A DNA stretch of 64,000 bases from Alphaproteobacteria bacterium (GCA_021774335.1 JAJFJD010000036.1:1-64000); one strand, 5' to 3'. Positions 25,728-35,498 are shown, counted from the stretch's first letter. Numbers and translations: made by a program. Notes: generated by a model from the letters alone, not told the origin.

Positions 25728-27254
25728 ATGAAACGGTTCGTGACCGCGGTTGTGAAGCACGAGACCAATACGTTTTCGCCCATACCGACGCCTCTTTCCA
25801 ACTTTGGTCATCACGGTTCCGAACCGGGTCCGATTTCGGGCGACCTGGCCTTGCGAGCGTATCGCGGCACCAATTCGGCCGCCGCCGCTTATATCGACAT
25901 TGCCGACCAGGAAGGTGCCGAGTTGGTCTTTCCCATCGCTGCCAACGCGACACCAGGCGGTTGCCCGGAGGATTCGCTGATCGATCATGCGGCCGAGGAA
26001 ATTATCGCTGCGGTTACGGCCGGGTGTGACGCGCTGTTCCTTGATCTGCATGGTGGAATGGCGACGCCGGGGTATGACGACCCGGAGGGCGAGATGCTGT
26101 CCCGCATTCGCGCGGTAGCGCCGGACCTGCCAATCGCGGTCGCGTTCGATTTTCATACGAACCTGTCACAGGTGACGATCGACAATGCCACCGTCATCAC
26201 GGGCTATCGCACCTATCCCCATATCGATCAGTACGAAACCGGTGCGCGGGCCGGAAGGACGCTGATCCGAGCGATGAACGGGGAAGTCGACCCCATCATG
26301 CTGTGGCATTCCCTGCCGATCCTCTCGCACCTGAATAAGCAAACGCCATCCCGGCAGCCCATGAAAGACATCATGGATATGGCGATCGCCGCCGAGGCTG
26401 CCGGTGACGTGCTGAATGCGGGCCTGCTCGGCTGCTTCCCCTTGGCGGATATCCCGTTCGTCGGCATGCACGCGATCGTGGTCGTCGACCGGGATCGCGG
26501 TCAGGACGCCGGCGAGGCTCTGCTGCGTGAGCTTATGACCATGGCGTGGGACCGGCGCGCGGAATTCGTCTTCGAAGTTGAGGCGGTCGAAACGTCGATC
26601 TCGCATGCCCTGTCTTTAGGCGAGGGGCCGGTCCTGTTGGCCGACCATGGCGATGTCGCCGGCTCCGGCGGCGCAACCGACGTCATGGATGTGTTCGAAG
26701 AAGCGATGCGCCAGGGTCTGGACGACGTTTGCGTTGGTCCAATCTGGGATCCGGACGCGGTCGCACAGATGACACAGGCTGGCGTCGGTGCCGAGGTTAC
26801 GGTGCAACTCGGCGGCAAGACGGATTTCCCTGCGATTGGTCACAAGGGGCGACCGCTTGAGGTCACGGGAACTGTCCGGCGGATTACGGACGGCAAGTTC
26901 ACGGTGACCGGACCGATGGCCACGGGCACGCAACAGAACATGGGGCAATGCGCCGTCCTCGATACCGGTCGGGCCGAGATTCTCGTCAGTACGGCGCGCC
27001 ATGAACCGTTCGACATCGGCTGTTTCACCCATGCCGGCATCGACCCGTCTGCGAAGCGCTTTATCCTGATCAAATCACGACAGCACTTCCGAGCCGGGTT
27101 CGAGCCGATCATCAAGCATGTGGTGATGGTCTCCGGCCCGGGCATCACCACGTCGGACTATGGCCAATATCCGTGGGACCGCGTGCGGCGGCCGATCTAT
27201 CCACTGGACCCAGAGACACCGCCGAACTTTCCCCCGGCGTGGCAACAAAAGTAG
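25728..27254 (+). CDS. M81-family metallo-hydrolase (MlrC-like)
   Basis: A 508-residue protein of the MlrC family, named for the microcystin-degrading enzyme C, which hydrolyses linear peptides and related amides. Conserved putative metal-binding stretches are His11-Glu12 (KHETNTFSP), Asp106-x-His108 (LDLHGGM), Asp141-x-His143 (DFHTN) and His165 (YPHID). The C-terminal domain from about residue 300 is the MlrC_C type. The ATG at 25728 follows GGGGAGAG. Many environmental homologues have nothing to do with microcystin, and the neighbours here (M20 hydrolase, aconitase-like dehydratase) suggest breakdown of an amide or peptide-like compound to an acid. Confidence 0.85.
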   Translation: MKRFVTAVVKHETNTFSPIPTPLSNFGHHGSEPGPISGDLALRAYRGTNSAAAAYIDIADQEGAELVFPIAANATPGGCPEDSLIDHAAEEIIAAVTAGCDALFLDLHGGMATPGYDDPEGEMLSRIRAVAPDLPIAVAFDFHTNLSQVTIDNATVITGYRTYPHIDQYETGARAGRTLIRAMNGEVDPIMLWHSLPILSHLNKQTPSRQPMKDIMDMAIAAEAAGDVLNAGLLGCFPLADIPFVGMHAIVVVDRDRGQDAGEALLRELMTMAWDRRAEFVFEVEAVETSISHALSLGEGPVLLADHGDVAGSGGATDVMDVFEEAMRQGLDDVCVGPIWDPDAVAQMTQAGVGAEVTVQLGGKTDFPAIGHKGRPLEVTGTVRRITDGKFTVTGPMATGTQQNMGQCAVLDTGRAEILVSTARHEPFDIGCFTHAGIDPSAKRFILIKSRQHFRAGFEPIIKHVVMVSGPGITTSDYGQYPWDRVRRPIYPLDPETPPNFPPAWQQK

Positions 27255-27269
27255 CGAGGAGTCGAACCA

Positions 27270-28643
27270 ATGCCAGACACCCTTACCGAAGCCCTGGACC
27301 GGGCGTCCAGCAACCGGGACCGGAGCATCGAGGCACTGGCATCGCTCGTGCGCGTTCCCAGTCTCACCGGCGAGGAAGGTGACGCCCAGACGCATATGGC
27401 GGGTCTGCTGAGTGATCTCGGCGCCGATACGGAATCATTGGAGCCGGACGTCGCGGCATTGTTCGAAAGCTTTCCGATGGTCGCGCAGTATCCGACGCAT
27501 TGGCAGCACGATCTGATCCTGCCCTACGCCGATCTACCGACGCATCAGGCGCTGGAGAAAAGCGGCCTTGAAGATGTTCTGAACTATCGGGATCGGCCGA
27601 ATGTGGTGGGAACGTTCCGTGGCACCGGCGGCGGCCGGTCGCTGATCCTGAACGGGCATATCGATACGGTGACGATCGAACCAACCCACGAATGGACCCG
27701 CGATCCGTTCGGCGCGGAAATCGATAACGGGCTGATGTACGGGCGCGGCACGTCCGACATGAAAGGCGGTCTGATGGCTGCCATGCTGGCCATGACGTAT
27801 CTGAAGGAAGCAGGCGCGTCGTTGCGCGGCGACGTCATCCTGCAGAGCGTGGTCAATGAGGAGCATGCCGGTAACGGCACGCTGGATTTGGTGCGCCGCG
27901 GATACCGCGCCGACGCAGCGATTGTCCTGGAGCCGACCAACAATGCGATATGCGTCAGCCATCCCGGCGGCCTTTATTGGCAGGTCACCGTGCCCGGTGT
28001 CGTCCGGTCGCCGGGCGCGCGCTGGGCCGGCGAAAATATGGAGGGTGTCAGCGCCATCGAGAAACTGCCCGCGGTGATCGAGGCGTTGCTGCATGTAGAA
28101 AAAATCTACAATGCCACCAAGACCGACGACCCGATGGAAGAAGGCCGGGTGCCGTTTGCCCTGACCATCGGCAAGGTCGCGGGCGGGCATTACGAGACGG
28201 CAACGGCGTCCGAGGCGGTATTACGAGGCGGGGCGTATTTCTCGCCGGTTGCCGGCGAGGTGCATGAAGTGATGGGGAAGTTCCGCGATTCAATCGCTAC
28301 GGCCAACTCTGGCGACGACTTCCTCAACACCCATCCGGCCCAACTGGAATTCCTGCATCATGACGACAGCACGCGCCAGAGCCCGCAGATACCATTGGCG
28401 GTGCAGATGGGCGAGGTGTTGACGGAACGCGGCATTTCAGGAGAAGCGAAGGCCGGTCCGTTCGCGTGCGATATGCGGCATCTGGTCAATCAAGGGAACA
28501 TACCGACGATCATCTTCGGTCCCGGATCGATCGCCCAGGCGCACAAGCCGGATGAGAACATCACGGTGCAGGAGTATCTCGACTGCATCGAGCATTTGAT
28601 CGCTTTCATCTGGTCCTGGTGTAACCAGCCGGCTGACGGGTGA
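27270..28643 (+). CDS. M20-family amidohydrolase (ArgE/DapE/ACY1 type)
   Basis: A 457-residue zinc-dependent amidohydrolase. The metal and catalytic residues are His130 and Asp132 (NGHIDTV), Asp163 (GTSDMKGG), Glu197-Glu198 (NEEHAGNG) and a C-terminal His in AQAHKPDE. A dimerisation lid lies between about residues 225 and 345. The enzyme removes an acyl group or cleaves an amide in the cytoplasm. It starts 15 bases after the M81 gene, behind GAGGAG, so the two are one operon. Length and order of motifs are normal. Confidence 0.9.
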   Translation: MPDTLTEALDRASSNRDRSIEALASLVRVPSLTGEEGDAQTHMAGLLSDLGADTESLEPDVAALFESFPMVAQYPTHWQHDLILPYADLPTHQALEKSGLEDVLNYRDRPNVVGTFRGTGGGRSLILNGHIDTVTIEPTHEWTRDPFGAEIDNGLMYGRGTSDMKGGLMAAMLAMTYLKEAGASLRGDVILQSVVNEEHAGNGTLDLVRRGYRADAAIVLEPTNNAICVSHPGGLYWQVTVPGVVRSPGARWAGENMEGVSAIEKLPAVIEALLHVEKIYNATKTDDPMEEGRVPFALTIGKVAGGHYETATASEAVLRGGAYFSPVAGEVHEVMGKFRDSIATANSGDDFLNTHPAQLEFLHHDDSTRQSPQIPLAVQMGEVLTERGISGEAKAGPFACDMRHLVNQGNIPTIIFGPGSIAQAHKPDENITVQEYLDCIEHLIAFIWSWCNQPADG

Positions 28644-28747
28644 GCCACGGCGCGTTTTCAACGGGTCTTGTTTGCCGAGCCTGAGGCGGTCCTCTACGAT
28701 TTCCGCGATTTGGAAAGCAACATCTTAAAGATGCGAGGTTTGCCGGG

Positions 28748-30055
28748 ATGGGAATGACCGCGGTCGAGAAGATCATCGCGCGCGCGAGTGGAAAAGAATC
28801 GGTCAAGCCCGGCGAGCTGGTTTTTCCGGATCCCGACCTGATCATCATTCACGATGCGCTCGTCCTGCCCAGCAAGAACGAGTTGGACGAAATCGGCATC
28901 GACCGGCTAAAGTTTCCCGAGCGGGTCGTCATGGTGACCGATCACGAGGTTCTCTATACCTCGCAACGCGCGGCGGAAATCGGCGCGACGATCCGCAAGG
29001 CGGCCAGCGCTTGGGGCGTGGAGCAGTTCTACGATGTCGGCCGGGGTGGCCACGGCCATATCTTCCTCAACGAACGCGGGATCATCCTGCCGGGCATGTT
29101 CGTGTTCGATAACGACCGCCACACGACGAACCATGGCGTCGTTGGCGCGTTTTCGCTGCGTGTCGGGGCCGAAATCACGCGGGTGCTGGCGACCGGTACG
29201 GTGTGGACGGTCGTACCGAAAACGATTCGCATGACGCTGAAAGGAAAACTGCAGCCGGGAGTCTATGCGCGCGACGTCGGGTTCCGCATGGCGGCGGGGT
29301 TGCGGGCTGGTGGGTTCTACGGTGTGGATATGGACTATCGCGTCCTGGAACTGTGCGGTCCCGGGCTGGATCAATTCACCTGGGACGGCAAGCAGGCGCT
29401 TTGCACGTCGCCGACCGAGGTGCGGGCCATCGGCGTGTTCATTCCGCCGGATGCCGCCATGCTGGAGCAGATTTCAGCGGTCGCCAAGCGCCCCTTCGAG
29501 CCGGTTTATAGCGACGAGGACGCAGTTTATGAAGCGGACTTGGAGCTGGATCTGAGCGAACTCGGGCCGCAGGTGTCGCTGACGCACGGCGCGTGGAACG
29601 GCGTCGATCTGGCCGAAGTCGAGGACACCGCCATCGACCACGCCTTCATCGGGTCGTGCGGATCGGGCAAATGGGAAGACCTGGAGATCGCCGCCCGCGT
29701 GCTCGATGGGAACCGTGTCGCACCGGGCGTGCGCCTGTTCATCGTGCCGGGCACGGAGGACTCCAACCGACGGCTCAACAGCACCGGACTGCTCGATATC
29801 TTCCAGGATGCGGGCGCGATCATGCTGCCGCCGGGATGCGGGCCGTGCAATGCCGGGAATATGGGGCCGGTTCATGCCGGCGAGGTGTCGATCTCGACCG
29901 CGTCCACCAATCTGCTGGGTGACATGGGGGAGAAGGATTGCGAACTCTTCCTTGCAAGCCCGGCCACGGTCGCCGCATCAGCGGTGGCGGGTAAGGTGAC
30001 CGATCCGCGCGGCGTCGACGTCCTCGTGAAAATGCACGAGGAGACGGGCCGATGA
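28748..30055 (+). CDS. aconitase-superfamily dehydratase, large subunit (divergent LeuC-like)
   Basis: A 435-residue homologue of the LeuC/homoaconitase large subunit. The 4Fe-4S cysteines are present: Cys304 (GSCGSGKWED), Cys364 and Cys367 (PGCGPC). Key substrate regions differ from LeuC: the usual GSCTNxR-x-ED reads GSCGSGKWED, the SNRNF motif reads STASTNLLG at about 383-391, and the H-T-x-T-HG motif reads HTTNHG at 125-130. It should therefore act on a different hydroxyacid or enoic acid than 3-isopropylmalate (inference). The stop overlaps the ATG of the small subunit (ATGA). No leuA or leuB is nearby. Confidence 0.8.
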   Translation: MGMTAVEKIIARASGKESVKPGELVFPDPDLIIIHDALVLPSKNELDEIGIDRLKFPERVVMVTDHEVLYTSQRAAEIGATIRKAASAWGVEQFYDVGRGGHGHIFLNERGIILPGMFVFDNDRHTTNHGVVGAFSLRVGAEITRVLATGTVWTVVPKTIRMTLKGKLQPGVYARDVGFRMAAGLRAGGFYGVDMDYRVLELCGPGLDQFTWDGKQALCTSPTEVRAIGVFIPPDAAMLEQISAVAKRPFEPVYSDEDAVYEADLELDLSELGPQVSLTHGAWNGVDLAEVEDTAIDHAFIGSCGSGKWEDLEIAARVLDGNRVAPGVRLFIVPGTEDSNRRLNSTGLLDIFQDAGAIMLPPGCGPCNAGNMGPVHAGEVSISTASTNLLGDMGEKDCELFLASPATVAASAVAGKVTDPRGVDVLVKMHEETGR

Positions 30056-30585
30056 CCGAATACGAATGGAAACTGCGCGGGCGCTGCTACAAGCTCGGCG
30101 ACGATGTCCCGCATGCGGGCGACGTCATCCCGCAATGGATCATCTCAGGGCGATTTCTCGACCCGGACATGCTGGTCCCGCATCTGTTCGAGCAGATCGA
30201 CCCCGGGTTTCATGAGCGCGCCAAGCCTGGCGACATCATCGTCGCAGGCCGAAACTTCGGGATGGGGCCGAAGATGAATGGCTACGTGGCGATGCAGGCG
30301 CTGGGGCTCGGACTGATTTGCGAGTCCATGCCGTTTCTGGCCTATCGGGCTGCGGTCGGCTGCGGCCTTCGGGTTTTGACCGACTGCGCCGGTGCGACCG
30401 ACAAGGCGGAGATGGGCGACGACATCGAAGTCGATTTTATCAGCGGCGCGTTCACCAACCACACGCAGGGTTTGACTGTGCAGTTCCCGGCCGTCCCGGA
30501 TGGACTGCGGGACCTGATAGCCTACGGCGGCAACAAGGGTTGGCTCGCCCACTGGTGGGAAACGGAAAAGGCGGCTCAGGCGTAA
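30052..30585 (+). CDS. aconitase-superfamily dehydratase, small (swivel) subunit, divergent LeuD-like
   Basis: A 177-residue swivel-domain subunit paired with the preceding gene by an ATGA overlap. The fold markers are present (GDVIPQWIISGRFLDPD near 23-39, AGRNFGMG at 65-72), but the catalytic segment that reads GSSREHA in LeuD and aconitase reads GPKMNGY here (72-78). The usual catalytic serine and the neighbouring substrate-binding arginine are therefore missing. The pair may have a rearranged active site or a different chemistry. The C-terminal 50 residues keep the LeuD-like strand arrangement. Confidence 0.75.
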   Translation: MTEYEWKLRGRCYKLGDDVPHAGDVIPQWIISGRFLDPDMLVPHLFEQIDPGFHERAKPGDIIVAGRNFGMGPKMNGYVAMQALGLGLICESMPFLAYRAAVGCGLRVLTDCAGATDKAEMGDDIEVDFISGAFTNHTQGLTVQFPAVPDGLRDLIAYGGNKGWLAHWWETEKAAQA

Positions 30586-30606
30586 CGCCCTAACCTGATT
30601 TGGCGC

Positions 30607-32241
30607 TTACTCCGCGGCGGCGGCGGTCTTCGCCTCGAAGCGGAAACCTTTGTATCCCTCGCCGACGATTTCCTCGCAGATTTTCCGGTAGACACCGACG
30701 CCGCCGATGTAGGGCATGAACAGGCGCGGTTTCCCTGGCATATTCGCGCCCATGTACCAGGAGTTGGCGCGGGGGAAGAGCGTCTTATTGGCCGTTTCCT
30801 GGACGTGGTCGACCCACTCGTCCTCGGCGTTCACGGTCGGCTCCATCACGTCGTAACCCTGTTCCCGCATATGGACGATGCTGTCGGTCACGAAGTCGAC
30901 ATGCTGTTCGATGGACATGACCATGTTGCTTTTGACCGAGGGGCTGCCCGGCCCGGTGATCATGAACATGTTCGGGAAGGCTTCGGACATCAGCCCCAAA
31001 TAGGTGCGGGGGCCGGCATTCCATTTCTCCTTGAGCGCCTGATCGCGGCGGCCCCGGATGTCGACGTTGAACAGCGTGCCGGTCATGGCATCGAAGCCGG
31101 TCGCGAACACGATGCTATCGAAGGCGTAATGCTGGCCGTTGGCGACCAGACCGTCGGGGGTCATTCGCTCGATCGGCGCGCCGCTGATGTCCACGAGGTC
31201 CACGTTCTCGCGGTTGTAGGTCTCGAAATATCCACTGTCGACACAGATCCGCTTGGTGCCGATGGGATAGGTCTTCGGCGCCAGCAGTTCGCCGGTCACC
31301 GGGTCCTTCACGATCCGGCGGATTTGGTTGCGCACGAATTCTGCCGCCGTGTCGTTGGCTTCTTGGCTGGTCAGGATGTCGTTGAACGAACCGAGGAATA
31401 TGGTGCCGCCGACCTTCCAGCGTTCCGCGAATACGGACTGGCGTTCCTCCTCGCTAACGGAGAGTGCCGGCTTGTCGTTGAGGTCTTTTAGGCTGCCGTG
31501 TCCCGAATAGCGCATCTCGTCGCGCTTCGCCGGATACACGTCCTTCCAGGAGTGCTCGTACTCCTCGGTCATCGGGACATTGCGCGACGGCAGCGAGTAG
31601 TTCGGCGTGCGCTGGAAGACGGTCAGATGCGCCGCTTCTTGGGCCAGAACAGGGATTGCCTGGATGCCGGACGAGCCGGTGCCGATCACCGCGATGCGTT
31701 CGCCGGTGAAATCGACCTTTTCATGCGGCCAGTTGCCGGTGTGGAAAGTCCGGCCCTTGTAGCCGTCGAAGCCGTCGAGATCCGGGATCTGTGCGGTCGA
31801 GATGCAGCCGGTCGCCATGATGAAGAATTGCGCCGATACCCGTTCGCCGGAATCGGTTTCGACCGCCCAGCGTCGCGCGCCCTCGTCAAAATGGGCGGCG
31901 GTCACCTCGACGTCGAAGTCGATGTCCTTCCGCAGGTCGAAGCGGTCGGCCACATGATTGGCGTAGGCGAGGATTTGCGGCTGCGGCGAGAATTTCTCGC
32001 TCCATTGCCATTCCTGCTGCAGGTCTTCGTCGAAGGAATAGGAATACTGCATGCTCTCGACGTCGCAGCGCGCGCCGGGATAGCGGTTCCAGTACCAGGT
32101 CCCGCCGACATCGCCGCCGCGCTCGAATACCCGGGTCGAAATGCCCAGTTTCCGAAAGCGATGGAGAAGATAGAGACCCGAGAACCCGGCGCCCACGATC
32201 ACCGCGTCGACCGACGAGGATGCCTTTAGCTGATCCGACAT
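30607..32241 (-). CDS. Baeyer-Villiger-type flavin monooxygenase
   Basis: A 544-residue FAD- and NADPH-dependent monooxygenase of the cyclohexanone/phenylacetone monooxygenase type. The FAD loop GAGFSG is at 17-22, the NADPH loop GTGSSG at 187-192, and the Baeyer-Villiger fingerprint F-x-G-x3-H-x3-W-P appears as YKGRTFHTGNWP at 161-172 (with Tyr for the first Phe). The GGTWYWNRYPGARCD stretch is also typical. It inserts oxygen next to a ketone to form an ester or lactone. It is convergent with the aconitase-like pair and lies 108 bases downstream of the hydroxyacid oxidase on the same strand. Confidence 0.92.
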   Translation of the reverse strand: MSDQLKASSSVDAVIVGAGFSGLYLLHRFRKLGISTRVFERGGDVGGTWYWNRYPGARCDVESMQYSYSFDEDLQQEWQWSEKFSPQPQILAYANHVADRFDLRKDIDFDVEVTAAHFDEGARRWAVETDSGERVSAQFFIMATGCISTAQIPDLDGFDGYKGRTFHTGNWPHEKVDFTGERIAVIGTGSSGIQAIPVLAQEAAHLTVFQRTPNYSLPSRNVPMTEEYEHSWKDVYPAKRDEMRYSGHGSLKDLNDKPALSVSEEERQSVFAERWKVGGTIFLGSFNDILTSQEANDTAAEFVRNQIRRIVKDPVTGELLAPKTYPIGTKRICVDSGYFETYNRENVDLVDISGAPIERMTPDGLVANGQHYAFDSIVFATGFDAMTGTLFNVDIRGRRDQALKEKWNAGPRTYLGLMSEAFPNMFMITGPGSPSVKSNMVMSIEQHVDFVTDSIVHMREQGYDVMEPTVNAEDEWVDHVQETANKTLFPRANSWYMGANMPGKPRLFMPYIGGVGVYRKICEEIVGEGYKGFRFEAKTAAAAE

Positions 32242-32349
32242 GCATTCATTCCTAACGACTGAGCGCCGGATACATCCGCCGGCACCTTGGGCGATAAGCT
32301 ACCCAATTCGCCCGCTTTTGGGAAATCCTCTGAAAGGGTGGGTTTGCCG

Positions 32350-33525
32350 TTAGCCAATCCGGTTGCGGCGTGGTTCGTGCGGGTCCTGAAACAGGAAATC
32401 CGGGCCGAGTTGGGAAATCTCGGTGCAGCCGAGTTGGGCCATGTTGAGCTCGATCTCGCGTTGCAGGATCGAGACAGCCTTTGTGGCGCCGGATTGGCCG
32501 CCGGCGACCAGCCCGTAGAGCGTGGGGCGGCCGAGAAAGATGAATTTCGCGCCGAGACAGAAGGCGGTCAGAATGTCCGATCCCCGCCGGATGCCGCCGT
32601 CGAGCATCAAGGTCATGCGGTCGCCGACCGCGGCATCGATGGCGGGCAACACGTCGAGCGGCGAGGGTGCGCGGTCGAGTTGCCGCGCCCCGTGATTCGA
32701 GACCATCAGGCCGTCGATTCCGGCATCTGCTGCCCGGATGGCGTCGTCCGGACGCATCACGCCCTTCAGCACCATATTGCGCGGCCACAACTCGCGAAAG
32801 CGCTCGATGACGCTCCAATCGAGGACGCCGTGGATTTGCCCGGCGACGAACTCGCCAAGTTCTTCCGCCGTCACCTCGCGGCCCACATACGGTTCCCAGT
32901 TCGCCATGCGGGCGATGCCGTTCTGCATGTAGTTCTTGAACCAATAGGGCCGGCGTAGGGCGTCGAGTTTGGAGGCGAGGGAAAGCCGGAGCGGCCGGCC
33001 AAATCCGTTGCGCCGATTGCGCTCGCGATTGGAACTGACCGGCACGTCGACGGTGATGACCAGAGTGGAAAGGCCAAGATCGGCGGCGCGGCGGATCATG
33101 TCTTCCGAGATCGATTTATCCTTGGCGGTGTAGAGTTGATACCAGCCGTGATCGGGCGCGATCTTGGCCATATCCTCCATCTTGGCGGTGGCCGCACCGG
33201 ACATGATGAAGGGGATGTTGGCGTCGCGCGCCGCCGCCGCAAGCATCAGGTCGCCGCCCCAGTGGTAATTCCCGATTCCTCCGGTAGGCGCGATGCCGAA
33301 CGGATGCGAATAGGTGCGGCCGAACAGCGTCGTTTGCTGATCGATTGTCGAAATATCGACCATGTAGCGTGGCATCAGCGGATGCTTCCCGAAGGCGTTC
33401 TCGTTGACGGTCAGGCCTTTCTCGTCATCGGCGCCGCCTTCGATGAAATCGTAGATCACCTTCGGCAGGCGTTTCTTGGCCAGTTTGCGCAGGTCGTCCA
33501 GGTTGATTGCGTCGTCGACGTTCAT
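32350..33525 (-). CDS. FMN-dependent alpha-hydroxyacid oxidase/dehydrogenase
   Basis: A 391-residue TIM-barrel flavoenzyme of the glycolate oxidase/lactate dehydrogenase (LldD) family. The FMN-binding N-terminal stretch (PFGIAPTGGIG), the catalytic SNHGARQLD segment with the active-site His, and the phosphate-binding DGGIRRGSDI/GAKFIFLGRP region are all present. It oxidises an L-2-hydroxyacid to the 2-oxoacid. The ATG at 33525 gives MNVDDAINLDDLRK; the longer frame crosses the neighbouring promoter. It is divergent from the class IV aminotransferase, which could use or form the same kind of 2-oxoacid. Confidence 0.92.
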   Translation of the reverse strand: MNVDDAINLDDLRKLAKKRLPKVIYDFIEGGADDEKGLTVNENAFGKHPLMPRYMVDISTIDQQTTLFGRTYSHPFGIAPTGGIGNYHWGGDLMLAAAARDANIPFIMSGAATAKMEDMAKIAPDHGWYQLYTAKDKSISEDMIRRAADLGLSTLVITVDVPVSSNRERNRRNGFGRPLRLSLASKLDALRRPYWFKNYMQNGIARMANWEPYVGREVTAEELGEFVAGQIHGVLDWSVIERFRELWPRNMVLKGVMRPDDAIRAADAGIDGLMVSNHGARQLDRAPSPLDVLPAIDAAVGDRMTLMLDGGIRRGSDILTAFCLGAKFIFLGRPTLYGLVAGGQSGATKAVSILQREIELNMAQLGCTEISQLGPDFLFQDPHEPRRNRIG

Positions 33526-33659
33526 CTCGGTGCCTCTAGGGGATCGTCTGGTGGGAAATTCATCAGGACAAAGCATTACGCGAATTTTCGCCGCGGGCAA
33601 CTCGGCGATGTAGTGTAAAGGAACCGAAGGCCCGCAAGACCATTGGCGAGGAGAGCCCC

Positions 33660-34586
33660 GTGACCGATTCACACAGCACCCATGACAGCGATCATGATGC
33701 CCGCAACGACGATATTAGGATCTATGTGAACGGTGAAATCGTCCACAAGGATGAGGCCAAGGTTTCGGTTTACGATTCCGGATTCATGCTGGGCGACGGC
33801 ATTTGGGAAGGGTTGCGCCTGTACAATGGGACATGGGCGTTCCTCGACGAGCATCTGGACCGCTTATATGAGGCGGCCAAGGCGATTGATCTAGACATCG
33901 GCCTCACACCGCCGGAACTGACCGAGACGTTGGAAGCGACCCGGCAGGCGAACGGCATGACGACCGATGCGCATGCCCGGCTCATGGTCACGCGCGGCAG
34001 GAAATCGAAACCGTTCCAGCATCCCCATTTGTCGCAATGGGGGGCGACCATCGTCATCATCATCGAGCATTCCGCGCCGGCGAAGTCGCTGCTGCAGAAA
34101 GGCATTCGGCTCGCGACGGTCCCGCAGGTGCGCGGCCTTCTGATGTCGCAGGACCCGAAACTGAATTCGCATTCCAAGCTGAATTGCATCCTGGCCTGTA
34201 TCCAGGCGGAGAAGGCGGGCGCCGACGAAGGTTTGATGCTCGATCCGCATGGCTTCGTGAACACGACCAATGCCTGCAACTTCTTCATCGTGCGGAAGGG
34301 CGAAGTGTGGACGTCGACCGGCGACTACTGCATGAACGGGATCACCCGGCGCAAGGTGATCGAGCTGTGCCGCGCCAACGACATCCCGGTATTCGAGCGG
34401 AACTATTCGCTTGTCGATACCTACGGTGCGGACGAAGCGTTCCTGACCGGCACCTTCGGCGCGCAAACCCCGGTACGCGAATTGGATGGCCGGTTGATTG
34501 GGGATGGTGAACCGGGTCCTGTGTTCTGGCGCATCCGCGAGCTATACGCCGATCTCGTCAAACGGACCTGCGTATCAGCGTGTTAA
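33660..34586 (+). CDS. class IV PLP aminotransferase (branched-chain aminotransferase-like)
   Basis: A 308-residue fold-type IV PLP enzyme. The Schiff-base lysine is Lys173 (LNSHSKLNC). The glutamate that usually contacts the PLP ring nitrogen is replaced by Thr202 (GFVNTTNACNFF); I recall a widespread subfamily with a TCN or similar motif here, so this looks like a subfamily trait and not damage. The start is a GTG at 33660 behind GAGGAGAG. The N-terminal 16 residues are rich in His and Asp and poorly conserved. It probably interconverts amino acids and 2-oxoacids, and is followed after 27 bases by an MBL hydrolase. Confidence 0.87.
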   Translation: MTDSHSTHDSDHDARNDDIRIYVNGEIVHKDEAKVSVYDSGFMLGDGIWEGLRLYNGTWAFLDEHLDRLYEAAKAIDLDIGLTPPELTETLEATRQANGMTTDAHARLMVTRGRKSKPFQHPHLSQWGATIVIIIEHSAPAKSLLQKGIRLATVPQVRGLLMSQDPKLNSHSKLNCILACIQAEKAGADEGLMLDPHGFVNTTNACNFFIVRKGEVWTSTGDYCMNGITRRKVIELCRANDIPVFERNYSLVDTYGADEAFLTGTFGAQTPVRELDGRLIGDGEPGPVFWRIRELYADLVKRTCVSAC

Positions 34587-34613
34587 GCTGTCGAGTAAAG
34601 GAGAATACAGCGC

Positions 34614-35498
34614 ATGAAACTGACCCTGCTCGGCACGGGCACTCCGACACCTTCCCTGAAACGTATGAGTTCCAGCTATATGGTGGAGATCGGCGACGAC
34701 GTTATCCTGTTTGACCACGGACCGGGCGCGCATCATCGGTTGCTGGAAGCGGGCAAGGAGGCGGTGGACGTTACGCATATGTTCTTTTCGCATCTGCACT
34801 ACGACCATTGCTCGGATTATGTGCGGCTGATGCTGAACCGCTGGGATCAGGGCGGCGGGATCGTGCCGGACCTGAAGGTCTACGGCCCGAAGGGGACGGC
34901 CGACATGAACGAGCGGCTGTTCGGCGAAGACGGCGCTTTCCAACTGGATATACGCGCGCGGATCGAACTGGAAGCCAGTGTCGCCTATTACCGCACGCGG
35001 GGCGGGACCGAACCGCGCCCGCGTCCCTCGCCGGAAGTCCAGGAGATGAAGGCGCATGACGTGATCGAGGGGAAGGACTGGAAGCTGACGGTTACCAACG
35101 TGCCGCATGCGCAGCCGGTTCTGGTCTGTTTCGGTATACGCATCGACTGCGACGAGGGCAGTATCGTTTATTCCGGGGACGCCGCGCCGTCGAAGACGCT
35201 GATCCGCCTCGCCGAGGATTGTGACGTGCTGATCCATATGTGCCAGCGCATCTCGGGCACGCATTTGACCGAGGCGCAGCTCAAGTTCGGCTCCGGCCAT
35301 CGCGAGATCGCCGAAGTGGCGCAGGCGGCGGGCGCGAAAAACTGCGTGTTCAGCCATCTGACCGACCAGATGGACGCCCCCGGCGTGAAGGAGCAGTTGC
35401 TGCGCGAAATCCACGATATCTACGACGGCAACGCCATCTGGGCCGAGGATTTGCTCGAAGTGCCGATCAAGGGACCGGCACCCCGGAAACTGATCTAG
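34614..35498 (+). CDS. MBL-fold metallo-hydrolase (second copy)
   Basis: A 294-residue metallo-beta-lactamase-fold hydrolase with the dizinc motif HLHYDH near residues 62-67, an Asp in YSGDAAP near 188-190 and a C-terminal His in VFSHLTDQM. It resembles RNase Z-like and lactonase-like members but has no recognisable exosite. The ATG at 34614 follows AAGGAG. Its position directly behind the aminotransferase suggests one transcript. It is unlike the hydrolase at 1691 in length and in the spacing of motifs. Confidence 0.85.
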   Translation: MKLTLLGTGTPTPSLKRMSSSYMVEIGDDVILFDHGPGAHHRLLEAGKEAVDVTHMFFSHLHYDHCSDYVRLMLNRWDQGGGIVPDLKVYGPKGTADMNERLFGEDGAFQLDIRARIELEASVAYYRTRGGTEPRPRPSPEVQEMKAHDVIEGKDWKLTVTNVPHAQPVLVCFGIRIDCDEGSIVYSGDAAPSKTLIRLAEDCDVLIHMCQRISGTHLTEAQLKFGSGHREIAEVAQAAGAKNCVFSHLTDQMDAPGVKEQLLREIHDIYDGNAIWAEDLLEVPIKGPAPRKLI

